A stretch of DNA of 64,000 nucleotides, taken from NCBI GenBank assembly GCA_004194705.1, contig SADC01001344.1, forward strand, positions 186,001 through 250,000, read 5' to 3'. The translations under genes and the position numbers were made by a program. This document shows positions 44,401 to 54,508 of this stretch, in pieces. Position 1 is the first letter of the stretch, and every line of letters begins with the position of its first letter. The DNA comes from Ditylenchus dipsaci (lineage: Eukaryota > Nematoda > Chromadorea > Rhabditida > Anguinidae). The notes under the pieces are model-generated. The model saw nothing but the letters and a program-made list of their open reading frames with translations, had not been told where the DNA came from and ran no database searches.

Positions 44401-47400
44401 TTCTGTCTAAAATCATGAAAATACAGAACGCCACAATAGGCACGAATTTGAATGAATCGGAAAGGCCTAAGCTTTAACGAATTTGTTGATTTTTGGACTA
44501 CTTTTTCCTAGGACTTGCTGTCTTGTTTTGGTATCAAAATGATGTGCAGTTTCTGCGCTTTTTGTTACAATCAAGCACTGAAACAAGTTTTTCGATGCTA
44601 ATGAAAAAGAACTGAATTTTGTGTTTTCTATTTTTTTTTTGAAAAATGCTAATATTTTGCATGTTATACGGCCACCTACCCGAGTAACCGTGTATTGATA
44701 GAAAAGCTCGATAAATTCTGCACCAGATAATTGTTTCAGGGGCGCAAAATTTCTTTCGTATAAAAAATTCAATCAAATAACTGAAACAACCCGGGACTTT
44801 CCGATTTCATACAATCGATCCCTCAAACAAACCGCTAGTAGCTCTTTTTCAGAGAATTTTTTCTCCTATCTTGTTCATCGGGAAATTCTGAACAAAACGC
44901 TCACATTGATACAAACCGCTTTTAAAGTGTTAATATGTCATTTGGAAGAGGAGAGTCAGGGCTACAACCCTGTATATTTGGAATTTGGACTTGCAATACT
45001 TGAATTTTAAAAAATTGGGCTCAAAAGTCCGCAAAAGGCTTTTCGGCACCAGTTAGTACATGGGACCAATTCCACCCATCAAAGGATGCCGCATTTGTGC
45101 CTCATACCTATGGGCACTTTCTACTGGTGACTGCCCCTTCGAAAGTGCCTTATAGGTTTAATGCGTCTCTTTTAAAGTGCCTGACAAGTATGGGGCACAA
45201 AGCGGCATCCTTTGATGGGTGGAATTAGACCTATGTACCCTTAATAACGTTTTCGAAAATTTCCCTAACTGCCGCTTGGCCGCAGTTTTCGTTAAAAAAA
45301 AATTAAATGTGCTATTTGATTTAGTGCTTATTTCGCTTTAAGCGTTATAAATTATTTATAATGTTTTTGGTGGATAAATATCAAAAGTTCTGAATATTTT
45401 GAGTCTCAATAAACGAGAAATCTTTAAATATAGTACAAGCTAGAGCCTTGCTTTTTCAAAAGAAAGTTAATACAGTATTGTATTTTGTGCAGTTTCTTAT
45501 AGAGTTATCCGAAATTACATAAAAGATTGTTTTACGCGCTGTTTTGAATTTCGAATTTTTTCATTAACTAAAGTATTACCTAAAGAAGAAGCGTAATTAA
45601 ACAGTAATCGACATCCAATATGTTTCATTGATTTGTTTGCATAACTGTTTAATGTCATCGCAAATCCATTATCTAAAAAAATTAAGATATGAAAGTAAAC
45701 TGTTAGTAAGTGAACTTCAAGATTTAACTTCCGAAAGAGTGAACAATCTATGGTGAAAAATAGTAATAATATTTAAGTATTCGGTTCTTTACTATGCAGT
45801 CAACCTTCATTATAGCTTACACCCGATAAAACGTCCACCTCTAACATAACGTACACCTGATCTGCATTTGGCTGGTCAGATTGAAATTAAAGCAAAGTGC
45901 CCTTCGATGCAACATACACTCGATCTAACGTACACCTTGGTCAGTCCCGACCAATGAAAGGACGCCCGATATAGCGTACAAATTTTAAAGTTCGTAAAAA
46001 ATCAGTGATGAAGGAAAAAATTTCCTTTTTTCTACAAAAAGTTGGCGAAATGATATTCGTATATATGTTGTTTAACATTGTTTGATTTTACTTCAATAAA
46101 ACATTAAAAAAGATATAACGTACGGCGGACCAGTGTTTTCAAAAACCACACCATCACACTTGGTCACACTAACTTCATTTATCCTTTTCTCACAAATTTT
46201 GTTTTTGTATTTCGGATATTTTTGTACCGTTTTGTAGCCGAGATAAGTATCTATCGATTTACAGGTCAAATATTTTGGTGGAATTCAAATGCGACAATTC
46301 CACACCAAAATCACACTAAAAATCACACTTTGTAACCAAAAGTGTGATTTTAAAGTCACACTTGGCGTGATTTTGTCAAAAATTATTTTTAACTGGCCTG
46401 TTTGACCACTGAATTGATAGAGAAATATCTCAGCCACAAATTGGTACAAAAATATCCAAAATACGAAAACAAAACTTATGAGAAAAGGGTAGGTGAAGTT
46501 AGTGTGACCCAAAGTGTGAGGTGTGATTTTTGAAAACACTGCGGCGGACGGTATTGCTATAGTATGCTAAACTACCCTCTTAATAATTTACGGACTGGGA
46601 CTTAGACTCAGACTAAGACTTACACTGAAACTAAAGGCTGTCCATAAAGCACTAAACTAAAGGCTGTCCATAAAGAGAGACGCTTTTTTTAGAATTAATA
46701 ACATATTTTAAATCCATTTTGGATGAAATCGATTCCCCGCTTATTTTCTTAAATCTCCTTCCTATTTGTCTTAAATTCCCCGATTGATTTTTAAAATTGA
46801 GCTTTCTCCTTTTATAACATTATTTTTTAAAAACATTTCAACCATCATGTAGCCCTGGATGTTGCCTTTCTAATGAGCTATATAACACTTTAATGTATAA
46901 TTTCAAAAATAAAAAGATTTACGTATTAGAAGAAAGTAAGCTTTTGGTTCAGATGCCTTCAATCAAATACGTAACTTTTTTAATTTTTTATATTTTGCAA
47001 TTTAAATTTTTAGCTCATTAGATAGCTGAGCTGCAGCGCTACATGATGATGTAAAATTTAAAAAAAAGGTTTTGTTAAAAAATGGTAGCAAATTCAATTT
47101 CAAAATTCAGCAGGGTATTTAACACGAGAACGGCTGGTTGTAATTTCTGTCGCTTATGACTCAGATTTCACGCTGAACACGATGGCGCAATTCGTTTTTG
47201 AAATTATAATCAAAAGTAAAAAGATCCAGGCAATTTAGAGTCGGCGAAAACTTGATATTCGAGATCATTGAATTTTCAATTTATTTCGGGTGGCTGTCTC
47301 GTTTATTATTACTACTTGAATAGAAAACAGTTTATTATGAAATTGCAATGAATGATTCAAAATCAGTAGATAAGTTGCACAACAAATTTTCTATAACTTT

Positions 47401-50400
47401 TTTTTCGCTCGAAAAAACCTCAATTCCAACACCGGATTCGTGTTGACCGTGGTCGGTCGCACATGAAACTGCTTTTAAATTACCTATTTTCAGGCCAGTA
47501 TTGTACCAACGTGCATCTAAATGAAATCTTTTAAAATTTTGAATTTACCGAGCTCAGCTCTGTGAGAGAGCTATACCTAAGATTACGGCAGAATGAAAGG
47601 ACTCGTTACAAGCCTCACCACCGTCAATTTTTTTATTAAAACACAGGAAAAATGCGCTACGAAATTTCCAAATAATTTAATGTTTTTTGGGGTACTTTGC
47701 ATGTATGTGGGCAATAGAGGTGACCAACCTTGTTATATTAAAATCAGACTTTTGAGTGTTATTACAAAGATGGTTGTATTAGTACTTTGAATATATAAAA
47801 ATTATACTCGAAATTACCGTATTTCCTCTAATAAGAGCCCATGGGCGCTTGTTTTTCAAACCGCCAAAAATCTGAAAATTTTGGGGTCGATCTCGAAAAT
47901 TTTGAGTGCTCAATCAAAATCTTAATCGCGGTACCAGAAGATCTCGTGGGAGTTAAGGAAAGGCAAAAAGCAGATTAGCAAAATATTTGCTTTGTGCTGA
48001 GACAGAAGTCCTCAAAGTTAGGGGTGCGCGCTTATTAGAGGAGGTACGGTAAGTAATTTTGAACCAATTTTTGCCAATGTGATTTTCGCCACTCCAATTG
48101 AATTTAAATTGGTGTGCAGGAAAGCCTTAATTTAGCGAGCCCTCCATTTAATCAAAACATCTATTCAACAAACCTTTATTTTATGCTCATTTAGCTTTCG
48201 ATTATGTGAAAGGAGCATTACTCTCTATTTAAGGAAACCTTTGATTTAACGAATATTAAGGGGTTTTATAAAGTCAAAACTTCGTTAAAAAAATAAAACG
48301 ATTTTTTTTACAACTATTAATAATTACCTTTTTCAGCTTCTGTATTAAACCGATGTTCTTCTTTTACACGTCCTAAAATATAACAAAATTAAATTGAATA
48401 AAACTGAAATTCAAAAATTGAATTGAAAAAATTGTATTCGCGGTTGCGAGAAATATGATGCTTTAAATTGGTTTGTTATCGATTTTCGCTGAATTAAGCG
48501 GAATATTTCGCTGAATAATTTCGCTGAATAAATATTTTGCTGAATAAAGCAGTTTTTGTGATGATTTTGTGAGTGCTGATTTTTGTGTTGATTTATGAAA
48601 AAGATTGGCTGATTTTTGACCTCAAATGCTGATTTTTTAAATTTTTGGCTGATTTTGGGGTTCCCTGACTTAACAGCTCTTCGTTAATCCAAGGATGAAA
48701 ATTGTATAACTTCATTTAGACTTTTTTTTACTTTGAATTTTTTTTTGTCAAAAACATGGCAATAACACCGGATAAAATGACTTTTTTCTTCAAAATAGTA
48801 AAGATATACTTTTTGTAAATTTTAATGCTCATCCCTGTCTTAATGCAATATTAAACTTATTTAAATTACGTTTTAGTTCTTCTTCTTTTCTTTTTTCTCT
48901 GTACTTTGCGATAATTCTTTCTGATTCTTCAAAATTTGAGCTAAAATAAAAATGACAGTAAAATTATTAAAAGGACCATGAAACTTGATAAGCACAGCAA
49001 TTTGGAAATTTCGAATTCGCACGAGACCACCCTAATTTGTCAGTAATATTTTCGAATTATTTTTTGTTTGCATGTAAAATCTTTTCAAAACATAGAACCG
49101 TTTACTAGCCAAGCACAACATTGCTCTACAATGCCAGATCGGGAAATCGATTATTGGAAATTGATTATTGAAGTCAGATAATTGTTTTTATAGTTGGTAA
49201 CCATTGTTGCAATAAAATTATGATGCTTGTTTTATGTTTTTGAAAAAATATTGATCGAAAAAATAACCTGAAAGTCTCCAACAGCTCGACTATCTCTAAT
49301 AACTCAACACCCTAGAGGCGGATCGAAAATAACTCAACATGTGGAGAGCTATTAGAGAAAATCCAGTAAATTATCTCTTCACCTATAATCCTTCCCAGCT
49401 GTGGTATAGAATCCCCCTCCCAGTCAGCGCAAAATTTACTTTTCTACAAAGAGAAAAAACCAGTAAATACTTGCTTCTCATGGCCTGAATGAATGCGGAA
49501 ACAACTTTGAACAACTTAATCGAAAAAATTTTTTGGTTTGCCTTGATTCTCCAAGGTAAAAAATTTAAGAAATTCGAAAAACATATTTCTTTAATTATCC
49601 CAAAATATTTTTAAAAGAAAATTAGGGCTGTATTGGCAGGGGAAGTGAATAAAATGGTGCCAGTTATCACACAGCAGTGTTTCGCTGAGCTCATTCTGAG
49701 TGAGAATTCTCACTGAGAATCTCACTCATAGGGTTTTTTTCAATCCTCACCCTCACTCCCTGACTATGAGGACAAAAAAATTATTCTCACTCTCACTCAA
49801 AGCCTGTGAGGACAAATGTCATTCTCATTCGCAGGTCCAAAAATGTCCTCAGCAAAACACTGTCACACAGGCCCACTAACAAGAAGATGTTGAACATAGT
49901 TTTGAATACTGTGGCCTACCGCATGAATAAACTCTGGCATGCATGTTTTTTCATGCATCCAGAGTCACTTTTGAGTGATTTATGTCTAAGGTATGTGGGT
50001 GTGCGCATCTCAACTCCAAGCCCCCAGACCCCCGAAGGGGCGCAGGGTCTTTAGCGTATAATTGGAGGGAGTGGTTATATTAGGAGAAATACGATCGCAC
50101 TCTACACAAACCTCCAAAAATCAGATGAGATCTTTTTAAAAAGACAGTGATTGAGGTTATTTTCGCCATTTTATCTGAAGTAAAAGGAAGAAAAAAATTC
50201 GAAAAGAAAGTCTTGATTAGAAAATCAAAAGCAGGAATTGAAAAAAACATCATAAAGAGCGATTTCAAAAATTAGCTTTAGACTTAAATGTAGGTGCTCA
50301 AGTGCAGGGCGGACGACTGTTGAGAGCAGGTTTCATTTATTTTAGCAAAATTCAAAATTCTTACGATATTTATGAAAAGGAGTTTGCATTATTTCAAGCT

Positions 50401-50974
50401 CCAAATTTATTTCTTCTACGATTTTGTCTAATTGTTTTTCTTTTGACAAAAATCTAAAAAAAAATTCAAGTGCATCATGCGTTACTTATTTTAAGCAACA
50501 AAATCTGAAAAAGCTCACCAAACACTCTTTCAATATTGTTTTTAGCAACATAAGTTACGCAAAAACTTTTAAATGAGTCTTGTGAAAATCGTTTCTTGTG
50601 AAGCTGTCCTTTTGTTAATACATTTTCGCTAATAAAAGTTAGTGAAGTACTGCTTCCATCTGTATATTCTTTAAAAACATTTATTAGCAGTTCTTTGTAA
50701 TTGAGAAGTTGATTTGTTTTTTCTTTTTATCTAGACTTTCATCTAAAATATTAAATAATCATTAAAGTTTTCGACAATCAGATAATCTTGCCGAGAGAAG
50801 AAGCAAATGAGGCAAGCATTTGACAGCCAAAAAGTCCAGACATTCCATATGTTACGTGTTTATGTTGGATTGGTACTCTTCTGTCTAATAAGGTAATAAA
50901 GTGATTAAACAGTAAGGAACTTTCATACAGGGAGGAGACTTTGTTATAAAATACTACCATTTTTTTACCCTGAG
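41444..50974 (-). CDS. Multi-exon gene of unknown function with duplicated exon triplet
   Basis: Exons recognised: A 50792-50974, B 50519-50722, C 50365-50453, then 48870-48940, D 48328-48372, A' 45580-45672, B' 43227-43403, C' 41444-41536. D to C' join cleanly, always in phase 1. A ends FASSL and A' NYASSL. B starts EKTNQLLNYKELLINVFKEY and B' EKIDEHKLNLRRKLLIDVFD. C (FLSKEKQLDKIVEEINLELE) and C' (YLPEVEKNFKIKKAFHVEAN) also correspond. A-B-C is therefore a diverged duplicate of A'-B'-C'. It may be one gene with an internal repeat or two tandem genes; joins B-C and C-48940 are one base out. Exon A uses a GC donor (GCAAG) where A' has GT. Helical, charged sequence; no family recognised. A FLYWCH transposon occupies the B'-C' intron. 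Confidence 0.6.
41571..43205. mobile_element. Transposon with inverted GC-iteron ends and a FLYWCH gene, TSD ATACTTAT
   Basis: Left GGTTATCCGACATTTGCGCG and right CGCGCAAATGTCGGATAACC are exact complements. The terminal inverted repeats extend to about 41722 and 43003 and consist mainly of tandem GTCGGCGCGGAAAT units (14 bp): about 8 on the left, 13 on the right. An exact 8-bp duplication ATACTTAT flanks the element (41563-41570, 43206-43213). The interior holds a short two-exon FLYWCH zinc-finger gene but no recognisable transposase. Long terminal inverted repeats plus a FLYWCH domain suggest a Mutator-like element, though 8 bp also fits hAT. It interrupts an intron of a minus-strand gene. 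Confidence 0.88.
41897..42229 (+). CDS. FLYWCH-type zinc-finger protein inside a transposon
   Basis: Exon 1 (41897-42106) follows a TTTTCAG acceptor, so a non-coding 5' exon is likely. Exon 2 (42155-42229) ends in a stop. About 94 residues: MASLSSKMRTLVLCDGYEM, QYWRCLKKLCNGRAKSEF, then KAHNC in the ligand region and a helical tail, LRQQIAKMKMDALSSY. The aromatic start, YWRC, second Cys and final His match the FLYWCH fold. The last ligand is Cys (HNC) rather than the usual His (HxH). FLYWCH domains bind DNA and occur in Mutator-like transposases and nematode regulators. Here the domain stands alone between the iteron-bearing ends, suggesting it binds them; that is inference. Confidence 0.75.
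43428..44420. repeat. TACAGTCAA remnant followed by a large foldback
   Basis: 43428-43492 carries TACACTATATCGAGGGTACA and ends AGTTGACTGTA. From 43491 (TACAGGGTGGCGCAAG), arms 43590-43745 and 44215-44395 are complementary (AAATTTCGAAAATTCCAAAA; GTTACGGGATAAG). The loop holds a GAACTCGAACTTGAACTCGA-word palindrome (43905-44176) of the family at 27793. Confidence 0.7.
44467..44870 (-). pseudogene. Unrecognised coding fragment
   Basis: Successive minus-strand segments look like protein but change frame: FSEKELLAVCLRDRLYEIGK near 44830, ERNFAPLKQLSGAEFIELFY near 44730, and a Ser-rich end with TKTRQQVLGKSSPKINK to the stop at 44467. A GTAGG donor and AATAG acceptor at about 44682/44635 may remove one segment. 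It sits between exons A' and B' of the larger minus-strand gene and may be a displaced exon set or a separate decayed gene. Confidence 0.4.
45058..46122. other. Repeats: short palindrome and a TACAGTCAA-family copy
   Basis: The palindrome 45058-45237 pairs ATTCCACCCATCAAAGGATG with its complement. At 45799-45985, CAGTCAACCTTCATTATAGC followed by CGTCCACCT, CGTACACCTGATC, CATACACTCGATC and CGTACACCTTGG is a TACAGTCAA-type element whose word is ACGTACACCT; its right end is missing. Exon A' lies between these at 45580-45672. Confidence 0.6.
46131..46541. mobile_element. hAT MITE with CAGTGTTTTCAAAAA ends, TSD CGGCGGAC
   Basis: Ends CAGTGTTTTCAAAAACCACA and its near-complement ending AAAACACTG. 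An exact 8-bp duplication CGGCGGAC flanks it (46123-46130, 46542-46549). Its first 14 bases equal those of the full-length hAT at 51384, so that transposase, or an intact relative, could have moved it. The word TCACAC/GTGTGA is repeated close to both ends and at the centre. Confidence 0.93.
46550..47810. other. Intergenic DNA with short inverted repeats
   Basis: CATCATGTAGC (46851) pairs loosely with GCTACATGATG (47038). ACACGAGAACGGCTG at 47101 is a stray end of the 24731-type palindrome. No gene is supported. Confidence 0.4.
47815..48051. mobile_element. CCGTATTT-family MITE, word GCCCATGGGCGC
   Basis: Left TACCGTATTTCCTCTAATAA and right TTATTAGAGGAGGTACGGTA. The word GAGCCCATGGGCGC at the left pairs with GGGTGCGCGC at the right. 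The core keeps CTGAGACAGAAGTCCTC and the AATTTTGAGTGCTC segment common to the family. It lies in an intron of the minus-strand gene. Confidence 0.75.
49264..49372. mobile_element. Eroded CCGTATTT-family copy, word AACTCAACAC
   Basis: CAGCTCGACTATCTCTAATA, AACTCAACACC, AACTCAACATG and GCTATTAGAGAAAATCCAG show the family plan with its own word, but the outer ends are eroded. Confidence 0.55.
49495..50050 (+). repeat. Dispersed repeat interrupted by a small hAT MITE
   Basis: This matches 13230-13620 from TTTTTTGGTTTGCCT through AGATGTTGAACATAGTTTTG to GTGCGCATCTCAACTCC. Between 49674 and 49863 it carries an insertion absent from the 13.4-kb copy. Confidence 0.8.
49675..49862. mobile_element. 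hAT MITE with CAGTGTTTCGCTGAG end, TSD TCACACAG
   Basis: Ends CAGTGTTTCGCTGAG and CTCAGCAAAACACTG are complementary apart from one base. An exact 8-bp duplication TCACACAG flanks it (49667-49674, 49863-49870). CTCACTC and GTGAGGACAAA words are repeated inside. The homologous repeat at 13431-13450 has a single, slightly diverged target and no insert, serving as an empty site. Confidence 0.93.
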
Positions 50975-51264
50975 CTGTAAGGCCATGAACTATCGAGGAA
51001 TCGATCGAAAATATTTTAAAATTTGATTAACTGACATAAATCGCCTTTATTTTTTGATTTTATGCTAATAACCATCCAACTTAAGGAAACCTACCAGAAG
51101 CCATATACTTAGCTAACATCAACCCATTTAACTGAAGCATTTTGTTTGACACTAATTTGCATGTAAATCGAATGCGAAAATTAAATCTTTTACATACGAA
51201 CTTACTTTAAATCGAGGGGCCTTTAAATCAAGGGTTTACTGTAATAGTAAAAAGAAGTTTCGGT

Positions 51265-51383
51265 CGTGCTAAGCTAAAGGCTGAAAAAAACTTAAAATAG
51301 TTTCAGCGTAAAAGGAGTATTAGTGGTAGTTAAATTCTGACATCAGATTCGTTCTAACATGGTTGCGATAATTGCGTCTAAAG
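51265..51383. repeat. Left arm of an older foldback split by the hAT element
   Basis: GCTAAGCTAAAGGCTGAAAA and GAGTATTAGTGGTAG in this arm pair with CTACCACTAATACTTC and TTTTCAGCCTATAGCTTAGC at 54700-54765. The full-length hAT landed between them. Confidence 0.7.
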
Positions 51384-51454
51384 CAGTGTTTTCAAAAGGA
51401 AAGGCAAATTAAAAGTAAAGGCAAATTTTCATGCAAAGTAAAAGTAAAGGCAAA

Positions 51455-51700
51455 GTGAAAGGCAAATTTGCCTTTCACTTCAGTTTGCCTTTCACTTTGC
51501 CTTTCCTTTCACTTTGCCTTTCACTTTGCCTTTCCTTTCAGTTTGCCTTTCACTTTGCCTTTCCTTTCACTTTGCCTTTCCTTTCAGTTTGCCTTTCACT
51601 TTGCCTTTCTTTTCACTTTGCCTTTCACTTTGCCTTTCCTTTCACTTTACTTTTCACTTTGACTTTCCTTTCACTTTGCCTTTCTTTTCAGCTTTCCATT
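51455..51700. repeat. Left subterminal iterons of the hAT
   Basis: About twenty units of CTTTCACTTTGC or CTTTCAGTTTGC, with CTTTCC spacers, occupy this block; the mirror block is 54260-54460. In well-studied hAT elements short subterminal repeats bind transposase, so these are candidate binding sites. Frames read across them (Phe/Leu/Cys/Ser-rich) are not proteins. Confidence 0.85.
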
Positions 51701-51801
51701 TTGATTTATTTTACTGCGAGAAAAGTGTTACCGTTTACAATTACCATTTTTACAATTTTTGCAACCAAGTCCTTCAATTTATTCAAATCAACAATAACAA
51801 A

Positions 51802-54226
51802 TCAATTCGAATCCTCAGCGTGACAATAACTATAAACAACAATTTGAGCATTCAATAATTCATGTTCTGTACGATTTCGGTGCTTGGATGTTGCTAGTCC
51901 GGCCTGCGAGAAAATTCTTTCAATTGGTGCGCTTGTCGCCGGGACGGAAAGCACCTCCATAGCGAGAACTGCGATTGGCCTCGATTCCTGAACAATAAAT
52001 ATGAGAGAAGGACGACCAAAACAGTTTAAAGTGTACAAACCGTGTTCATCAGAGACACCCAGTACTTGAGAGGATCCATTCCACGAAACGACGCTGCCTT
52101 CACTCTGCTTAAAACTTGTTGGACCCATGATTTGTCGGCCTGAGGCGAGTCTCCTTGATTCTTTGACTTGACGTTGTCAGCGGCCATTTTCTCCAAGATT
52201 TGGTCCAAAGTTTTGTTGAGCATGTTGGTCGGCAGAACCTCTGCTGGCTGATGCGGCTCTTCGAATGGAACCTCAAACAAACAGAAAAAAATAAATGTCC
52301 ACAACTTCAAAGAAAATAAATTACCAAGTTCTGAATTTCTGCAACGGCAATTTCGGTTTCTGCCGGCGACAAGAGGTTGGCTGTGCTTGGATCGAGAGAA
52401 GCGGCCACAAAGAAGATTGGATCAAAGAAGAACGAGTTTCTGTCCACATATTTGTCAAAGCGCTTGGCGAGCAGTTCCCTCAACTTCTTGGCCGTGGAGG
52501 ATGGAGTGTTTGCCTGCAATAAGAACAATAAGAACAATGATAGCAAATAAAAAATCAACCTCATAGTTATCTAGAGAAATGTTCAAAGCTTTGACGAACC
52601 CGTAGCATTTGGAGATAGTGACGCTCTTCTCAGCTTGGACACGCAACAGGACGTCGGCAAATATTTTTGTCATTTTGTAGATTTCCTCCAGTTCCTGAAT
52701 TATGATATTTTAAAATTCAAACTCATTATTTCAACAAAAAAATTCAAACCTTGTTCTCAGTTTCTGTTGGATGCTCCAAGCTTTTCCTAGTGCCACTTTT
52801 GCCACTTCTTCTTTAAGCTCAAGGTAGCAACCGATAACGGCAATTTGGGAAGCCCATCGAGTCTTCGAGGGGAGCAGAAGATTCTTTCCACCAGCATCCT
52901 TCAGCTCCTGTAAGCAAATATGAATATGAATCGAAAATATGAATAAAAAATTCACCCTTGTTGCTTGATGTGACTTCTTAAAGTGACTAATCAGAGTGAG
53001 CATAGTCTTGTAGCAATCTGACAGCGCAACACATTCTTTGAAAACTTGCATAATTACGAGTTGGAGCGCGTGGGCGAAACAGTTGACTCTAAGCGGGAAT
53101 GCTGTTCTAAAATGGCAAAAAAATGTTTCCTATGCAATGAAAAACAAGAATAATAATCATACGAGATCAACAACTCTCCTTCATCATATTGCTCTTCAAA
53201 GTTTTCTTCTGGATCTTCGGAATAATCCTCTGCATCTTCTTCCTCTTCTTCTTGATCAACCTCCGGAACTTGTTTGAGCAAACGGACGTCATTGAAGCCT
53301 TTGACCATGTTGCTGCCGCCATCAGTGACCACTTTGAATGCATTGGAGAGTGACATACCATATACTTAGAGCAATTTCTCAGTTTCTCGCTTGATGAGGT
53401 GACTTGTGTGAGATCCTTCCAGCAGCCGGAGTACAAGGAAAATTCGCTGAAGAACGGCGTCCACGTCGACAAAGTGCAGTGTCACACCTAATTAAAAGAC
53501 TTGAAAAAAGAAAGACAAGTGTTTCCTAAACTTACCCAGATATGCATTCTTGAGTCACTATCAGTCCAAACATCGCATGTGATGGAGAAGCGCTGCGGGA
53601 GATGGCTCAGTTGCTCTTTGATCACTGATTGCACTCGACCGAACTGCTTCACGAGGATTTTTATAACGATGCATGGCTTTTTGGGACCTAAAATAATCGA
53701 TGGAAAAAGAGGAACAATATCAGCAGAATTGAAAAGGATACCTCAAAGTTTGGGTTCAAGACCTTGAGAAATTGGCGTACGAGAGGATGGAGAAGCGAAT
53801 TGATTGACAGAGCTGGAATTGACAAAACGGCAGCCAAAGCTCTGTGGATCTTCTTGTACCTGCAAAATGAAAACAATGATGATCGAGAATAGAAGAAACG
53901 GAAACTCTGAAAAATCTTACTTGTCGATTGGCAGACCTGGCTCGGCGAATTCTGCTGACTCTTCTGCTCGAATTTTCTTGGCTGGCTGCTGCTTGTCCTT
54001 GTGCATCCATTCCAATGGCTCTTCAGCGACGTGTGATGCTTAGTGACGTCCTTAAAAATATTCGTTTGATGTGAAAATAAAACGAATGTACCTTGTTGCA
54101 TTCTTTGCATCTCATCTTTGCTTCGCCCATAATTTCGACTTGTATGAAATTCTCCCAAATCGCACCACGCTTGCGCCTCATTTCCAGTTGCTTGCTTGCT
54201 TGGTTTTGCGAGTCGAAAGAAGACAT
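51802..54226 (-). CDS. hAT transposase, 11 exons, damaged
   Basis: Exons: 54092-54226, 53921-54050, 53742-53859, 53536-53687, 53163-53487, 52956-53106, 52750-52907, 52560-52694, 52325-52513, 52041-52271, 51802-51987, about 630 residues. The N-terminus has a BED zinc finger (WENFIQVEI, CKEC, HHTSLKSHWNGC). The RNase-H-like core has FSITCDVWTD (first Asp), VVTDGGSNMVKGF (second Asp), FAHALQLVIMQ and LPSKTRWAS. The C-terminal dimerisation domain reads VLSVPATSAPIERIFSQAG, containing the catalytic Glu, then a stop at 51802. Lesions: one-base shifts after the BED finger, near 53680 and at the 53536/53487 join, and an in-frame TAA about 24 bases upstream of GMSLSNAF (near 53365). The gene is therefore probably inactive, unless these are assembly errors. 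Introns are 35-60 bp. Confidence 0.93.
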
Positions 54227-54508
54227 CTGAAAAATAAATTTTTCAGCGAACAAAGAAAAAGCAAAGTGAAAGTCAAACTAAAAGGAAAGGCAAAGTGAAA
54301 GGCAAAGTGAAAGGCAAACTGAAAGGAAAGGCAAAGTGAAAGGCAAAGTGAAAGGCAAACTGAAAGGAAAGGCAAAGTGAAAGGCAAACTGAAAGGAAAG
54401 GCAAAGTGAAAGGCAAACTGAAGTGAAAGGCAAATTTGCCTTTCACTTTGCCTTTCACTTGATTTTAGAGTTTGCCTTTACTATTTGCCTTTCCTTTTGA
54501 AAACACTG

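Larger units (their letters stand above)
51384..54508 (-). mobile_element. Full-length hAT transposon, TSD GTCTAAAG
   Basis: Ends CAGTGTTTTCAAAAGGAAAG and its complement CTTTCCTTTTGAAAACACTG are a perfect inverted repeat. An exact 8-bp duplication GTCTAAAG flanks it (51376-51383, 54509-54516). Length 3125 bp. Subterminal blocks (51455-51700; 54260-54460, inverted) are long runs of GGCAAAGTGAAA-type units with GGCAAACTGAAA and GGCAAATT variants. Between them lies one minus-strand transposase gene. Exact ends suggest recent insertion, but the gene is damaged, so mobility would need a helper. Confidence 0.96.

Noticed and set aside
51431..51858. Overlapping plus-strand frames of 64-130 codons rich in Phe, Leu, Cys and Ser
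   Set aside because: They are translations of the CTTTCACTTTGC iterons of the hAT; all three frames stay open because the unit lacks stops.
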